Source: Bacteroidales bacterium (GTDB taxonomy: Bacteria; Bacteroidota; Bacteroidia; Bacteroidales; JAAYJT01). Taken from it: 64,000 nucleotides of DNA. The stretch lies in NCBI GenBank assembly GCA_014860575.1, contig JACZJK010000057.1, positions 62,001-126,000 of the forward strand, in the 5' to 3' direction. Positions within the stretch are counted from its first letter, which is position 1. The number at the start of each line of letters is the position of its first letter. The translations under genes were made by a program, and so were the position numbers. The notes beneath the pieces were generated by a model. The model saw only the letters and a program-made list of their open reading frames with translations, was not told the origin of the DNA and did no database searches. Shown piece by piece: positions 8,255 through 15,626 of the stretch.

Positions 8255-9442
8255 CTACAAACAATAAGCAAACGCCGCATAAAACGCCGAGGCTGCCACT
8301 AGATCTTCTATGGGTACTTTTTCGTTCGGGGCGTGGGCCATGACTTCATTGCCCGGCCCGAAGCCAATCACCGGAATTCCATAAAGGCCGTTGATTGTAA
8401 CTCCGTTGGTTGAGAAAGTCCATTTATCAATATTCGGATGTTTATTGAAAAGTTGTTGAAACGCTTCCACTCCCACTTTCACAATTTCATGGTCTTCAGG
8501 AATTTTCCAGGTTGGATAATACTTCTCCATTCCATATTTCAAGCCGGTGTATGCAGTTTCTTCGTAATGCAACAGTTCCACCTTTGCATCTGTTCCGGCA
8601 ATGAGCTCTTCAATTTCCTTTACAGCAGATTCTTTGGTTTCGCCCCAGCTAAGGCGGCGATCGAGATGAATTCGGGCGTAATCAGCAACCGCGCATAGCG
8701 AAGGACTTCCTGAGATAATTTCTGAAATTGTAATGCTACCCTTGCCTAAGAAATCATCACCAGGTAAGTTTTCATTCAGTTTTTCAATTTCCAGCGCAAT
8801 TCTTGAGGCCATATAAATTGCATTCTTCCCTCGTTCGGGTGCGGAACCATGAGATGAAACGCCGTAAAAATGTACATGCATTTCCATGCGACCGCGTTGC
8901 CCCCGATAAATTCCCAGGTTGGTTGGTTCGGTACTGATTACAAAATCAGGTCTGATGCCTGTTTCCTCAACAATGTATTTCCAGCAGAGGCCATCACAAT
9001 CTTCTTCCATCACGCTGCCGACAAAGTAAATTGTCAGGTCTTTATTAAAACCCAGGTCTTTCAAAATACGACCGGCAGTTACAAACGCAGCCACACCGCC
9101 TTTCTGATCTACTGTTCCGCGTCCATGAACATAACCATTGCTGATTTCTCCACCCAACGGATCGAAATCCCAATTTTCGGTTCGCCCAAGATCAACTGTA
9201 TCCATGTGGCCATCAATTGCCAGAATTCTTTTACCATTGCCAATGCGCCCAATCACATTGCCGAGGCCATCAATTATCACTTCATCAAAACCCGCTTCTT
9301 CCATCTGGCGTTTGAGTTCAAGCTGAACATCCTTTTCTTTAGCGCTGAGCGATTTTATGCGAACCAATCTGGAAAGGTTCTCAGCGGTATAAGCGCTGTA
9401 TTTTGCTGCTGCATTGTTTATTTTCTGGTAAATGGTTTCCAT
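8255..9442 (-). CDS. ygeY: YgeY-type M20 family hydrolase
   Basis: A 395-residue metallohydrolase of the M20/ArgE/DapE family. Metal and catalytic residues are all visible: H79 and D81 in 'IDGHMDTVD', D112 in 'GRGTVDQKGG', the catalytic and metal-binding EE at 146-147 and a late His in 'HAPNEKV'. The family removes an acyl or carbamoyl-type group by amide hydrolysis. In ygeW-ygeY-xdh clusters it is annotated as a selenium-metabolism hydrolase and is linked by recent studies to anaerobic purine breakdown; substrate assignment here is inference. It is transcribed ahead of ygeW on the same strand and probably co-expressed with it despite the repeat between them. The ATG start gives a normal-length protein. 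Confidence 0.85.
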   Translation of the reverse strand: METIYQKINNAAAKYSAYTAENLSRLVRIKSLSAKEKDVQLELKRQMEEAGFDEVIIDGLGNVIGRIGNGKRILAIDGHMDTVDLGRTENWDFDPLGGEISNGYVHGRGTVDQKGGVAAFVTAGRILKDLGFNKDLTIYFVGSVMEEDCDGLCWKYIVEETGIRPDFVISTEPTNLGIYRGQRGRMEMHVHFYGVSSHGSAPERGKNAIYMASRIALEIEKLNENLPGDDFLGKGSITISEIISGSPSLCAVADYARIHLDRRLSWGETKESAVKEIEELIAGTDAKVELLHYEETAYTGLKYGMEKYYPTWKIPEDHEIVKVGVEAFQQLFNKHPNIDKWTFSTNGVTINGLYGIPVIGFGPGNEVMAHAPNEKVPIEDLVAASAFYAAFAYCL

Positions 9443-9559
9443 GATAAAGGGGTCAGTTTAAAAATGAGAATGATTGTACTAATTCAAAGCTTACGATCCA
9501 GCAAAATTAGAAATATTAAGACTCCTGTCATTGGGTATTGGCGAAGATCTAAAACAAAA

Positions 9560-9579
9560 AAGCTCCCGTGAAGGAGCTT
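9560..9579 (-). terminator. Rho-independent terminator after the HU gene
   Basis: The arms AAGCTCC and GGAGCTT (7 bp) enclose a 6-nt loop. On the minus strand the hairpin is followed by a T-rich tract (complement of aaaacaaaaa, 9551-9560). It lies 22 bp past the stop of the HU gene. Confidence 0.8.
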
Positions 9580-9601
9580 CCAGAAGTATGAGGGATCTTT
9601 T

Positions 9602-9871
9602 CTAAACTGCACCAGCTAGTTCAGCGCCAGCTTTGAACTTAACAACCGATTTAGCTTTGATGTTGATTTCTTTACCAGTTTGAGGGTTGCGTCCTTTGCG
9701 GGCAGCCCTTTTGGCTACTGAGAAAGATCCGAATCCAACGAGGGCAACGCGATCGCCTTTGGCAAGTGCACCGGTGGTGGCTTTTACGAAAGCTTCCAGG
9801 GCTTTCTTTGAATCGGCTTTGGTCAAGCCAGCTTCTGCTGCAATAGCATCAATTAATTCAGCTTTGTTCAT
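9602..9871 (-). CDS. hup: HU family DNA-binding protein
   Basis: A 90-residue histone-like protein that bends DNA as a dimer. The sequence is typical: 'MNKAELIDAIAAEAGLTKADSKKALEAF', then 'VGFGSFSVAKRAARKGRNPQTG', the beta-arm with its proline, and the closing 'KSVVKFKAGAEL'. The start was placed at 9871 because the 27 in-frame codons upstream contain the promoter and are not conserved protein. It is monocistronic: a TAnnTTTG promoter lies upstream and a strong hairpin terminator follows. The product is abundant in Bacteroidota cells. Confidence 0.95.
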   Translation of the reverse strand: MNKAELIDAIAAEAGLTKADSKKALEAFVKATTGALAKGDRVALVGFGSFSVAKRAARKGRNPQTGKEINIKAKSVVKFKAGAELAGAV

Positions 9872-9922
9872 TTTTTTAAATTTTAAATTAATACTCAATA
9901 ATATCTGTGTGAAAAGTAAACG

Positions 9923-9956
9923 CAAATATACGCTATTTAGCGCCGAAATCAACTTT
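9923..9956 (-). promoter_or_regulatory. Bacteroidota-type promoter of the HU gene
   Basis: On the minus strand the -7 box TATATTTG (9923-9930) matches TAnnTTTG. A TTG lies 19 nt upstream (9950-9952), where the -33 element is expected. The start codon is about 50 nt downstream. Confidence 0.7.
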
Positions 9957-10069
9957 TAAGTGTCTGCAACCCGCGAAAATGTTAGTAAAAACATGGATTT
10001 GTTAATAAAAACCGTCGCTTTTGCCCGGCTTTTCATTCTAATCCTTATCAGGCGCAGCTTGTAGAAGGG

Positions 10070-11047
10070 CTATTCTACCTTCCACCCAGAATCAATTTTA
10101 AAGCCGTTGAGAAAGTTTTTTGTGTTCATGCGAGCCCTTCCGGCAAGCTGTACCTCCAATAATTCAATTGAGCTATCTTTAACAGCAACAAAAACCTGAT
10201 TTTGGGAATTGACAAAGATATCACCCGGTTCGCATGGAGAAAATTCTTTGGCTGGCCGGGCACTGAATATTTTCATCTGAAATGTAGTCCCATCGGGCGA
10301 TTTTAAGAAAGTAAATGCAGCAGGGTGCGGACTTAATCCCCTGATGCGGTTAAAAACAGCATCAGCATCCTGGCTCCAGTTGATATGGCAATCTGCCTTT
10401 AAAATTTTGGGAGCCTTTTTTAACGCCGGATAGTCCGGAATAAGCACTTTCTGATCCAGCAGTTTTATGCTGCCTTCACGAATTGCATCTACGGTTTTCA
10501 GCACCAGGGCAGCACCTTTTTCCATCAAACGATCATGCAGTTCACCTGCAGTCTCGGACAGAGCTATATGCGTTTCTTCCTGCATCAGAATTTTGCCGGT
10601 GTCAATTTCGCGGTCAATTAAGAAGGTAGTGATCCCGGTTTTAATCTCACCGTTAATAATGGCCCAGTTAATGGGAGCTGCGCCCCGATACTGAGGGAGC
10701 AGAGAAGCGTGTAGATTAATAGTCCCATGCTCAGGAAGGCGCCAAACCATTTCAGGAAGCATCCTGAAAGCAACAACCACAAACAGATCGGCCTGAAGGG
10801 CTTTCAAAGATTCGATGAAGGAATCTTCTTTCAACGATGTCGGCTGGAACAAGGCCATATTGTGTTTTTGAGCAAATTGCTTTACAGCCGAGAACCTCGG
10901 CTGTAAGCCACGACCGGCTGGTTTATCAGCTGCCGTAACCACGCCCACGACAGAATACCCCGCTTCATGCAATTCCTCAAGGGTTCGCACGGCAAACGGT
11001 GGGGTTCCCATAAAAACAACACGGAATAATTGGCGGGGTTTCATCAT
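10070..11047 (-). CDS. fmt: Methionyl-tRNA formyltransferase
   Basis: A 325-residue enzyme that formylates initiator Met-tRNA. The N-terminal Rossmann part starts with 'VVFMGTPPFAVRTLEEL'; the catalytic segment 'INLHASLLPQYRGAAPINWAI' carries the Asn, His and Asp-region residues of formyltransferases, followed by 'ITTFLIDREIDTGKIL'. The C-terminal OB-like tRNA-binding domain covers about 215-325. Length agrees with the family. Two ATG codons in a row occur at the start; either could be used. It follows the TPR gene on the same strand but a strong terminator lies between them, so it probably has its own promoter. Confidence 0.95.
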   Translation of the reverse strand: MMKPRQLFRVVFMGTPPFAVRTLEELHEAGYSVVGVVTAADKPAGRGLQPRFSAVKQFAQKHNMALFQPTSLKEDSFIESLKALQADLFVVVAFRMLPEMVWRLPEHGTINLHASLLPQYRGAAPINWAIINGEIKTGITTFLIDREIDTGKILMQEETHIALSETAGELHDRLMEKGAALVLKTVDAIREGSIKLLDQKVLIPDYPALKKAPKILKADCHINWSQDADAVFNRIRGLSPHPAAFTFLKSPDGTTFQMKIFSARPAKEFSPCEPGDIFVNSQNQVFVAVKDSSIELLEVQLAGRARMNTKNFLNGFKIDSGWKVE

Positions 11048-11057
11048 TGCTTTATAT

Positions 11058-11084
11058 AAAAAAACCTGCCGCCAGCGACAGGTT
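11058..11084 (-). terminator. Rho-independent terminator after the YfgM-like gene
   Basis: On the minus strand the arms AACCTGTCG and CGGCAGGTT pair (one G-T wobble) around the tetraloop CTGG and are followed by seven T (11058-11064). It lies between the TPR protein gene and fmt. Confidence 0.82.
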
Positions 11085-11108
11085 CAGAATATTTTGCTGT
11101 GAATTAAT

Positions 11109-11795
11109 CTATTTCATCTTTGCCTGGGCATGGGCGATAAACTTCTCAGCTTCGCGTCCTTCCTGGGTCTCGAAATGATCTTTTTTGAGCCTTTGGTAAA
11201 TATCAATCGCTTTGTTCCATTCGTCCATAATCTCATACGTTTGTGCAGCTTTCATGAGATAAACAGGGGTAGAAAAATCGTTGACGTTGCTTTTAGAAGC
11301 TTTCAGATAATAACTTACAGCTTTTGATGGTTCATTAAGCTCAAGATAAGCATCGCCGATTGCTGCAGTAGCCATGTTGTTGACAAGGAAATCCTTACTA
11401 CGGAATTTTTTCAGATGACTGATAGCCTCTTCATACTCCCCTGTTTTCAGGTAAATAACCCCGGCATAATAATTTGCAAGACGGGCTGTTTTGGTCCAGG
11501 AGTATTCGTCAATAATTTCTAGAAAGCCAGGGTAATTGCCATCGCCATTCAATGCCAGGTTGAGTGAATCACTGGCAAAATATTGTTCAGCTTTGAAAAT
11601 AATTGCTTTTGCTTCATCTTCCCTGGGTTCGATCACAAATTTTCTGATGCCGAAAAACGCAAGCACAATCAGAATAATCACACCAATAACGATGGTAAGT
11701 GTTTTCTGGTTTTTCTCAATAAAAAGCTCGGATCTGCTCAAAGCTTCTTCAACTGCAGTGATGTTTTCTTCTGTTTTATCTTTCTTCTTGGCCAT
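11109..11795 (-). CDS. YfgM-like single-pass membrane TPR protein
   Basis: A 228-residue protein. A charged cytoplasmic N-terminus (1-28) is followed by one membrane helix (about 31-52, 'TLTIVIGVIILIVLAFFGI') and then by a periplasmic part built of tetratricopeptide-like helices (about 65-225, e.g. 'NYYAGVIYLKTGEYEEAISHLKKF' and 'AIGDAYLELNEPSKAVSYYLKA'). The arrangement matches YfgM, a periplasmic chaperone-network partner of the Sec translocon in proteobacteria; that role is an inference here. It has its own TAnnTTTG promoter and terminator. Confidence 0.75.
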   Translation of the reverse strand: MAKKKDKTEENITAVEEALSRSELFIEKNQKTLTIVIGVIILIVLAFFGIRKFVIEPREDEAKAIIFKAEQYFASDSLNLALNGDGNYPGFLEIIDEYSWTKTARLANYYAGVIYLKTGEYEEAISHLKKFRSKDFLVNNMATAAIGDAYLELNEPSKAVSYYLKASKSNVNDFSTPVYLMKAAQTYEIMDEWNKAIDIYQRLKKDHFETQEGREAEKFIAHAQAKMK

Positions 11796-11813
11796 GGTTT
11801 TTTATTTAGCGTG

Positions 11814-11844
11814 CAAAAATAGATTATTTTTTGTTTAACAAAAG
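11814..11844 (-). promoter_or_regulatory. Promoter of the YfgM-like gene
   Basis: On the minus strand the -7 box TATTTTTG (11814-11821) matches TAnnTTTG. A CTTTTG with the -33 core TTTG lies 17 nt upstream (11839-11844). It is 18 bp from the start codon. Confidence 0.6.
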
Positions 11845-12077
11845 CAATTGGTTCAATTAATAAGCAGTGTTTGTTGAAACTTTCTTGCAAAACAGAAACA
11901 TATTCCTTCACAGCTATTCAGTTCCTGCATCGGTTGCTTATGTGAGCCCAGACCCGGATATGAACCTGCTTTCAGCAACAACTCATTTTGTTTCAAGTTT
12001 TACCGATGAAACACAGGTTTATAAAGTTTATAACTATAATTTTGCAACCGTTAGCAATTAAAAACCAGCGGCTCAGC

Positions 12078-12899
12078 ATGAAAAGAAATGGTGCGATTTT
12101 ACTGATGTCTTTGGCATTCAGCATTACAATGGATGCCGCTGAGCCGCGTTGGCTGATACAGCAACGAACCATTATTCCTTATAGCAGCGTAAGTACCAGG
12201 CAGCTTCACATTTCAGGGCAAAAAATAAGGCTGCAGGAACAATCGCATACGCTGATCCTTGATTTGAAAAGCCTTGAATTATTTTTCATTTTGAACCCTC
12301 ACGAATTATACTGGCAAGGTACGGTTGATGAATTCAGGCAAGGTTTTTCAACTCTGACACCAGGCCAGATAGCTGAGGCTGTCAGAGCAATGCCGGAATC
12401 AGAACGAGAACGCTTTAAAGAGTTCTTACTTGAATCCAGCAATCAGTTTAGCGAAGATGAGGATTTCTCAATTCATCGTGCAATCCCTGACATCATCAAA
12501 ACCAATGATCTTGAAAGGATTGCCGGATACCGCTCATTCAAATACAGGGTTGTTTTTGAAGACGAAGTAGTTGAAGATATCTTTATTGCCCCAGCGGTTA
12601 AGCCAGGTTCCGCGTTCAGCATGAGCAGGTTTTATGAATACCTCCATAAACTTGCCATGCCCTCTGCCAGCAGTGCGTATGTTTTATCATCAGAGTATCT
12701 TAAATTACTTGAAATTGGCTTTCCGATGAAGTCAATCAAATACAACGGTTATGTGACAGAGATCAACGAGGTAACAGAAATCAAAAAACTTGTGCATTAC
12801 CCGGCTTTGTATCTTCCACCGGTTAATTTCACAAGCACTTCATTGTCCGAAATCCTGCTGTTACAAATGAAAGACAGCATGGAAGAAAACGAGGAATAG
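12078..12899 (+). CDS. Exported protein of unknown function
   Basis: A 273-residue protein. An N-terminal hydrophobic segment (MKRNGAILLMSLAFSITMDAA) looks like a signal peptide. The mature part contains no motif I can name; beta-strand-rich stretches such as 'HTLILDLKSLELFFILNP' and 'YRSFKYRVVFEDEVVEDIFIAPAV' recall periplasmic beta-sheet proteins that are checked by DUF4412-like models, but this is weak. The start at 12078 is preferred over upstream codons because it begins directly with the signal sequence. The trmH-type gene follows 25 bp downstream on the same strand, so the two may be co-transcribed. Confidence 0.65.
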   Translation: MKRNGAILLMSLAFSITMDAAEPRWLIQQRTIIPYSSVSTRQLHISGQKIRLQEQSHTLILDLKSLELFFILNPHELYWQGTVDEFRQGFSTLTPGQIAEAVRAMPESERERFKEFLLESSNQFSEDEDFSIHRAIPDIIKTNDLERIAGYRSFKYRVVFEDEVVEDIFIAPAVKPGSAFSMSRFYEYLHKLAMPSASSAYVLSSEYLKLLEIGFPMKSIKYNGYVTEINEVTEIKKLVHYPALYLPPVNFTSTSLSEILLLQMKDSMEENEE

Positions 12900-12924
12900 T
12901 GATCCATCAGCATAACTTTCCATA

Positions 12925-13623
12925 ATGAATGACGTGGTTCAAAATACAAAACTTCTTAACTACCTGCTTGAATTTATTTCTGATAACAAAAGAAACAAAT
13001 TCGACGAGATAATCCGGCACCGTACGCGCTACCTCACCATTGTGCTGGAAGATATTTTTCAACCTCACAATACGAGCGCTGTGTTGCGCTCCTGCGACTG
13101 TTTCGGCATACAGGACATTCACATTATTGAAAACAGCAACAAATATCAGGTAAATCCTGATGTAGCTTTAGGTTCGAGCAAATGGCTCAACCTTGTTCAA
13201 TACAATTCGTCAGAACACAACACGCGCAATTGTCTTGAGCAACTAAAATCAAAAGGCTACAGAATAGTCGCTACCACGCCACATAAGAATGGCTTTACAC
13301 TTGATGAACTGCCATTGGATCAGAAAACAGCACTTGTGTTCGGAACCGAAATGCGCGGACTTACTACTGAAGCGTTGGAGATGAGCGATGCTTTCGTTAA
13401 AATTCCGATGTATGGGTTCACAGAAAGCCTGAATATTTCTGTTTCGGCTGCATTATGTCTCTACCATTTGACAGAGAAACTGCGAAGGTCGCCCGTTCAA
13501 TGGCAACTTGATGAAACTGAAATCATTGAAACCAAACTTGAATGGGTCAGACAGGTAATAAAAAATGCATACTTGATTGAAACAAGGTTTCTTAAGGAAC
13601 AATATTCCTGCAACTCCGGTTGA
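12925..13623 (+). CDS. SpoU/TrmH family tRNA or rRNA 2'-O-methyltransferase
   Basis: A 232-residue SPOUT methyltransferase. All three family motifs are visible: motif 1 'NTSAVLRSCDCFGI' with the catalytic Arg, motif 2 'LVFGTEMRGLT' and motif 3 'IPMYGFTESLNISVSAAL' that forms the SAM-binding knot. A helical N-terminal extension (1-45) precedes it. The overall layout is closest to TrmH, which methylates the ribose of G18 in tRNA; an rRNA target cannot be excluded. It is followed by the bTHX gene on the same strand after 66 bp. Confidence 0.85.
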   Translation: MNDVVQNTKLLNYLLEFISDNKRNKFDEIIRHRTRYLTIVLEDIFQPHNTSAVLRSCDCFGIQDIHIIENSNKYQVNPDVALGSSKWLNLVQYNSSEHNTRNCLEQLKSKGYRIVATTPHKNGFTLDELPLDQKTALVFGTEMRGLTTEALEMSDAFVKIPMYGFTESLNISVSAALCLYHLTEKLRRSPVQWQLDETEIIETKLEWVRQVIKNAYLIETRFLKEQYSCNSG

Positions 13624-13689
13624 GAGGTTCACTTTATTTTGTACTTTTACGCCAGCAACTTATTTCGATAATTATAAAACATTGATTGT

Positions 13690-14151
13690 ATGGGAAAAGG
13701 AGACAAAAAAACCCGCAGGGGTAAGATAATTGCCGGTAGTTTTGGTGTAAGCCGCAAGAGAAACAAGGGCAAATATAAGAAACCGGCAGTAGCAGAAGCT
13801 GAGGAAAAGACTAAAGCAGAGGCTAAGATAGAAGACAAGGTAAAGGAAAAGGTTGATGTTAAGGTTGAAGAGAAGGCTAAGGCTAAGGCTGAGGCTAAGG
13901 TAGAGGAAAAGGCAGAAGAAAAGACTAAGGTAGAGGAAAAGGCTGAGGCTAAGGCTGAAGACAAGGCAAAGGCAAAAGCTGAAGACAAAGCAAAGGAAAA
14001 GGTAGAGGAAAAGCCGGAGGCTAAGGAAAAGGTGAAGGCCGCGCCGGAAGCCAGTGAGGAACCAGCGAAAAAACATGATGCTAAAAAAGCTGCCGCCAAG
14101 CCTAAGGCAAAGAAAGAAGAAGAGGCAGAAGAAACTCCTGAAGCTGAGTAG
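13690..14151 (+). CDS. Ribosomal protein bTHX with long Lys/Glu/Ala-rich tail
   Basis: A 153-residue protein. Residues 1-30 ('MGKGDKKTRRGKIIAGSF', then GVSRKRNKGKYKK) match bTHX, a roughly 25-30-residue basic peptide of the small ribosomal subunit head in Thermus and Bacteroidota. Residues 33-153 are a tail built almost only of Lys, Glu and Ala with some Asp and Val, in short units such as KAEAKVEEKAEEK; it should be a long charged helix or disordered. The coding strand is strongly purine-rich there. Such a tail is several times the length of the ribosomal part; whether it is displayed on the ribosome or cleaved is unknown. The ATG start is fixed by the bTHX match. A hairpin terminator follows. 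Confidence 0.72.
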   Translation: MGKGDKKTRRGKIIAGSFGVSRKRNKGKYKKPAVAEAEEKTKAEAKIEDKVKEKVDVKVEEKAKAKAEAKVEEKAEEKTKVEEKAEAKAEDKAKAKAEDKAKEKVEEKPEAKEKVKAAPEASEEPAKKHDAKKAAAKPKAKKEEEAEETPEAE

Positions 14152-14178
14152 CTGCTGATTTTTACTGTTGAAAACTTA

Positions 14179-14214
14179 AAAGATTAAGAATTCCGGGTTC
14201 TTCGTCTTTTTTTT
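14179..14214 (+). terminator. Terminator after the bTHX gene
   Basis: The arms AAAGATTAAGAA and TTCTTCGTCTTT pair with one G-T wobble and one mismatch around TTCCGGG, followed by T8. It separates the bTHX gene from the convergent murD-like gene. Confidence 0.65.
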
Positions 14215-14231
14215 GTGAACCCCCGTAAAAG

Positions 14232-15626
14232 TTAAAGATTTTCTAGCTTGGTAAAGTGAGTTTTTATTATTTCCCTGAACCGCTTGCCACGATGCTCGAA
14301 ATTCATAAACCTATCGTAGCTGGCGGCTGCCGGCGATAAAAGGCATGAGCGGCCTTTGGCAGTTGATGTAATGGCTGCAGAGATCATTTCGTCGAAATCG
14401 TCGAACCATTGATAGTTATGTTGGCCCGGGAAACCGGATTCAAGCTCACTTTTAAGTCTTTTGCCGGCGTTGCCTGTCAGGAAGATATTCTTTGAAGAAA
14501 TCTTGCCCAGATAAGTCGTTAGTTTGCTGTAATCAATGCCACGATCAAACCCACCTAGAATAAGTGTATCCACATCACCAATGGTTTCCAGCGCATAGAT
14601 TACTGCTTCGGGGATGGTAGCAATGGAATCATTATAAAATTTGATCCCGCCAAACTCGCCTACAAACTCCATCCTGTGTTGTAATCCTTTAAAAGTATCC
14701 AGTGCGCTGCAAAAATATTTGCTTTCCACACCGGCGGTATGACAGGCAGAAAGTGCAGCAAGTAAATTCAACTGGTTGTGGTCGCCATTAAGAAATGTTT
14801 TACCGTTCAGATTGCAAATCTTTTCAGGCACAATACTTTTTTTCGCATACACCTCCCCTTCTGAAATAAAGGTGTGAACCCCTAATTCTTCATGCAGAGC
14901 ATATGGCAGCAGATTTGAAACCGGCATTATTTCATGGATCAAAGCGGGGATCTCCAAATCATTGTAATGATATATAAAGAACTCGCCGGGTTTTTGCCAC
15001 CTGGCAATATTGTATTTGGCCATTTGGTAAGCCTGATAGCTGGCATAATGATCGAGATGCTCCTGGTAAATATTCAGCAGTACGGAAATATGCGGTGAAA
15101 CCTTTACCGCCTCAAGTTGATGTGATGACAGCTCAAACACAATCAACGTGTCATCTTTTATACGATCCAGCACATCAAACGGAGGCACTCCGATGTTTCC
15201 GATCAACAAAGTGTCCTTTCCGGCGGCAGTAAGCAAATGAAAAATAAGGCTTGCTGTCGTGCTTTTGCCTTTTGTTCCGGTAATACCAATGGTGCGATCA
15301 CGAAAAACCTCAAGGAAAAAAGCGGTTTGTGAAGTAAGCTTTTGCGATGGAACATTGGCTGGCAATTGGCTTAGAGAAATTCCAGGACTTTTGATGATCA
15401 GGTCAAAGGAACCAAGGTTGGCAAGATAAGCCGGTCCCAATTGAAATTTAGTTGCGGCGTGTTTGAGTTCTTTGTCATTTGCCAATTCCTCCCGGCGATC
15501 AACAAGTGTGAAGATTTGTTCAGGAAAGAGTCTCCGAAGAAGCTTGTATGTGGATCTACCTTCGGCTCCCAGCCCCAGGATCACAACCTGTTTTCCTTCG
15601 ATCCTGCTGTTAAGAAATTCTTTCAT
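14232..15626 (-). CDS. murD2: MurD-type ligase, probably MurD2 (UDP-MurNAc-L-Ala--L-Glu ligase)
   Basis: A 464-residue Mur ligase. It has an N-terminal Rossmann-like domain ('VVILGLGAEGRSTYKLLRR'), the ATP loop 'GITGTKGKSTTASL' (113-126), a central ligase domain ('HLDHYASYQAYQMAKYNIARW') and a C-terminal domain with 'LQHRMEFVGEFGGIKFYNDSIAT'. Taken alone it would be called MurD, which adds D-Glu to UDP-MurNAc-L-Ala. However, its start overlaps the end of a murL gene by 17 bp. In Xanthomonas the partner of MurL is MurD2, which adds L-Glu, and MurL then epimerises it. The MurD2 call rests on this context; the ligase residues alone do not decide it. Confidence 0.78.
   Translation of the reverse strand: MKEFLNSRIEGKQVVILGLGAEGRSTYKLLRRLFPEQIFTLVDRREELANDKELKHAATKFQLGPAYLANLGSFDLIIKSPGISLSQLPANVPSQKLTSQTAFFLEVFRDRTIGITGTKGKSTTASLIFHLLTAAGKDTLLIGNIGVPPFDVLDRIKDDTLIVFELSSHQLEAVKVSPHISVLLNIYQEHLDHYASYQAYQMAKYNIARWQKPGEFFIYHYNDLEIPALIHEIMPVSNLLPYALHEELGVHTFISEGEVYAKKSIVPEKICNLNGKTFLNGDHNQLNLLAALSACHTAGVESKYFCSALDTFKGLQHRMEFVGEFGGIKFYNDSIATIPEAVIYALETIGDVDTLILGGFDRGIDYSKLTTYLGKISSKNIFLTGNAGKRLKSELESGFPGQHNYQWFDDFDEMISAAITSTAKGRSCLLSPAAASYDRFMNFEHRGKRFREIIKTHFTKLENL

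Noticed and set aside
7042-9571. Plus-strand open frames (216 and 233 codons) opposite ygeW and ygeY.
   Set aside because: They are antisense to well-conserved enzymes with all catalytic residues and show no recognisable motif.
13647-14099. Two overlapping reverse-strand open frames over the bTHX tail, rich in Ser, Leu and Phe.
   Set aside because: They are the complement of the Lys/Glu/Ala repeats, which lack stop codons by composition. The forward frame has the bTHX start.
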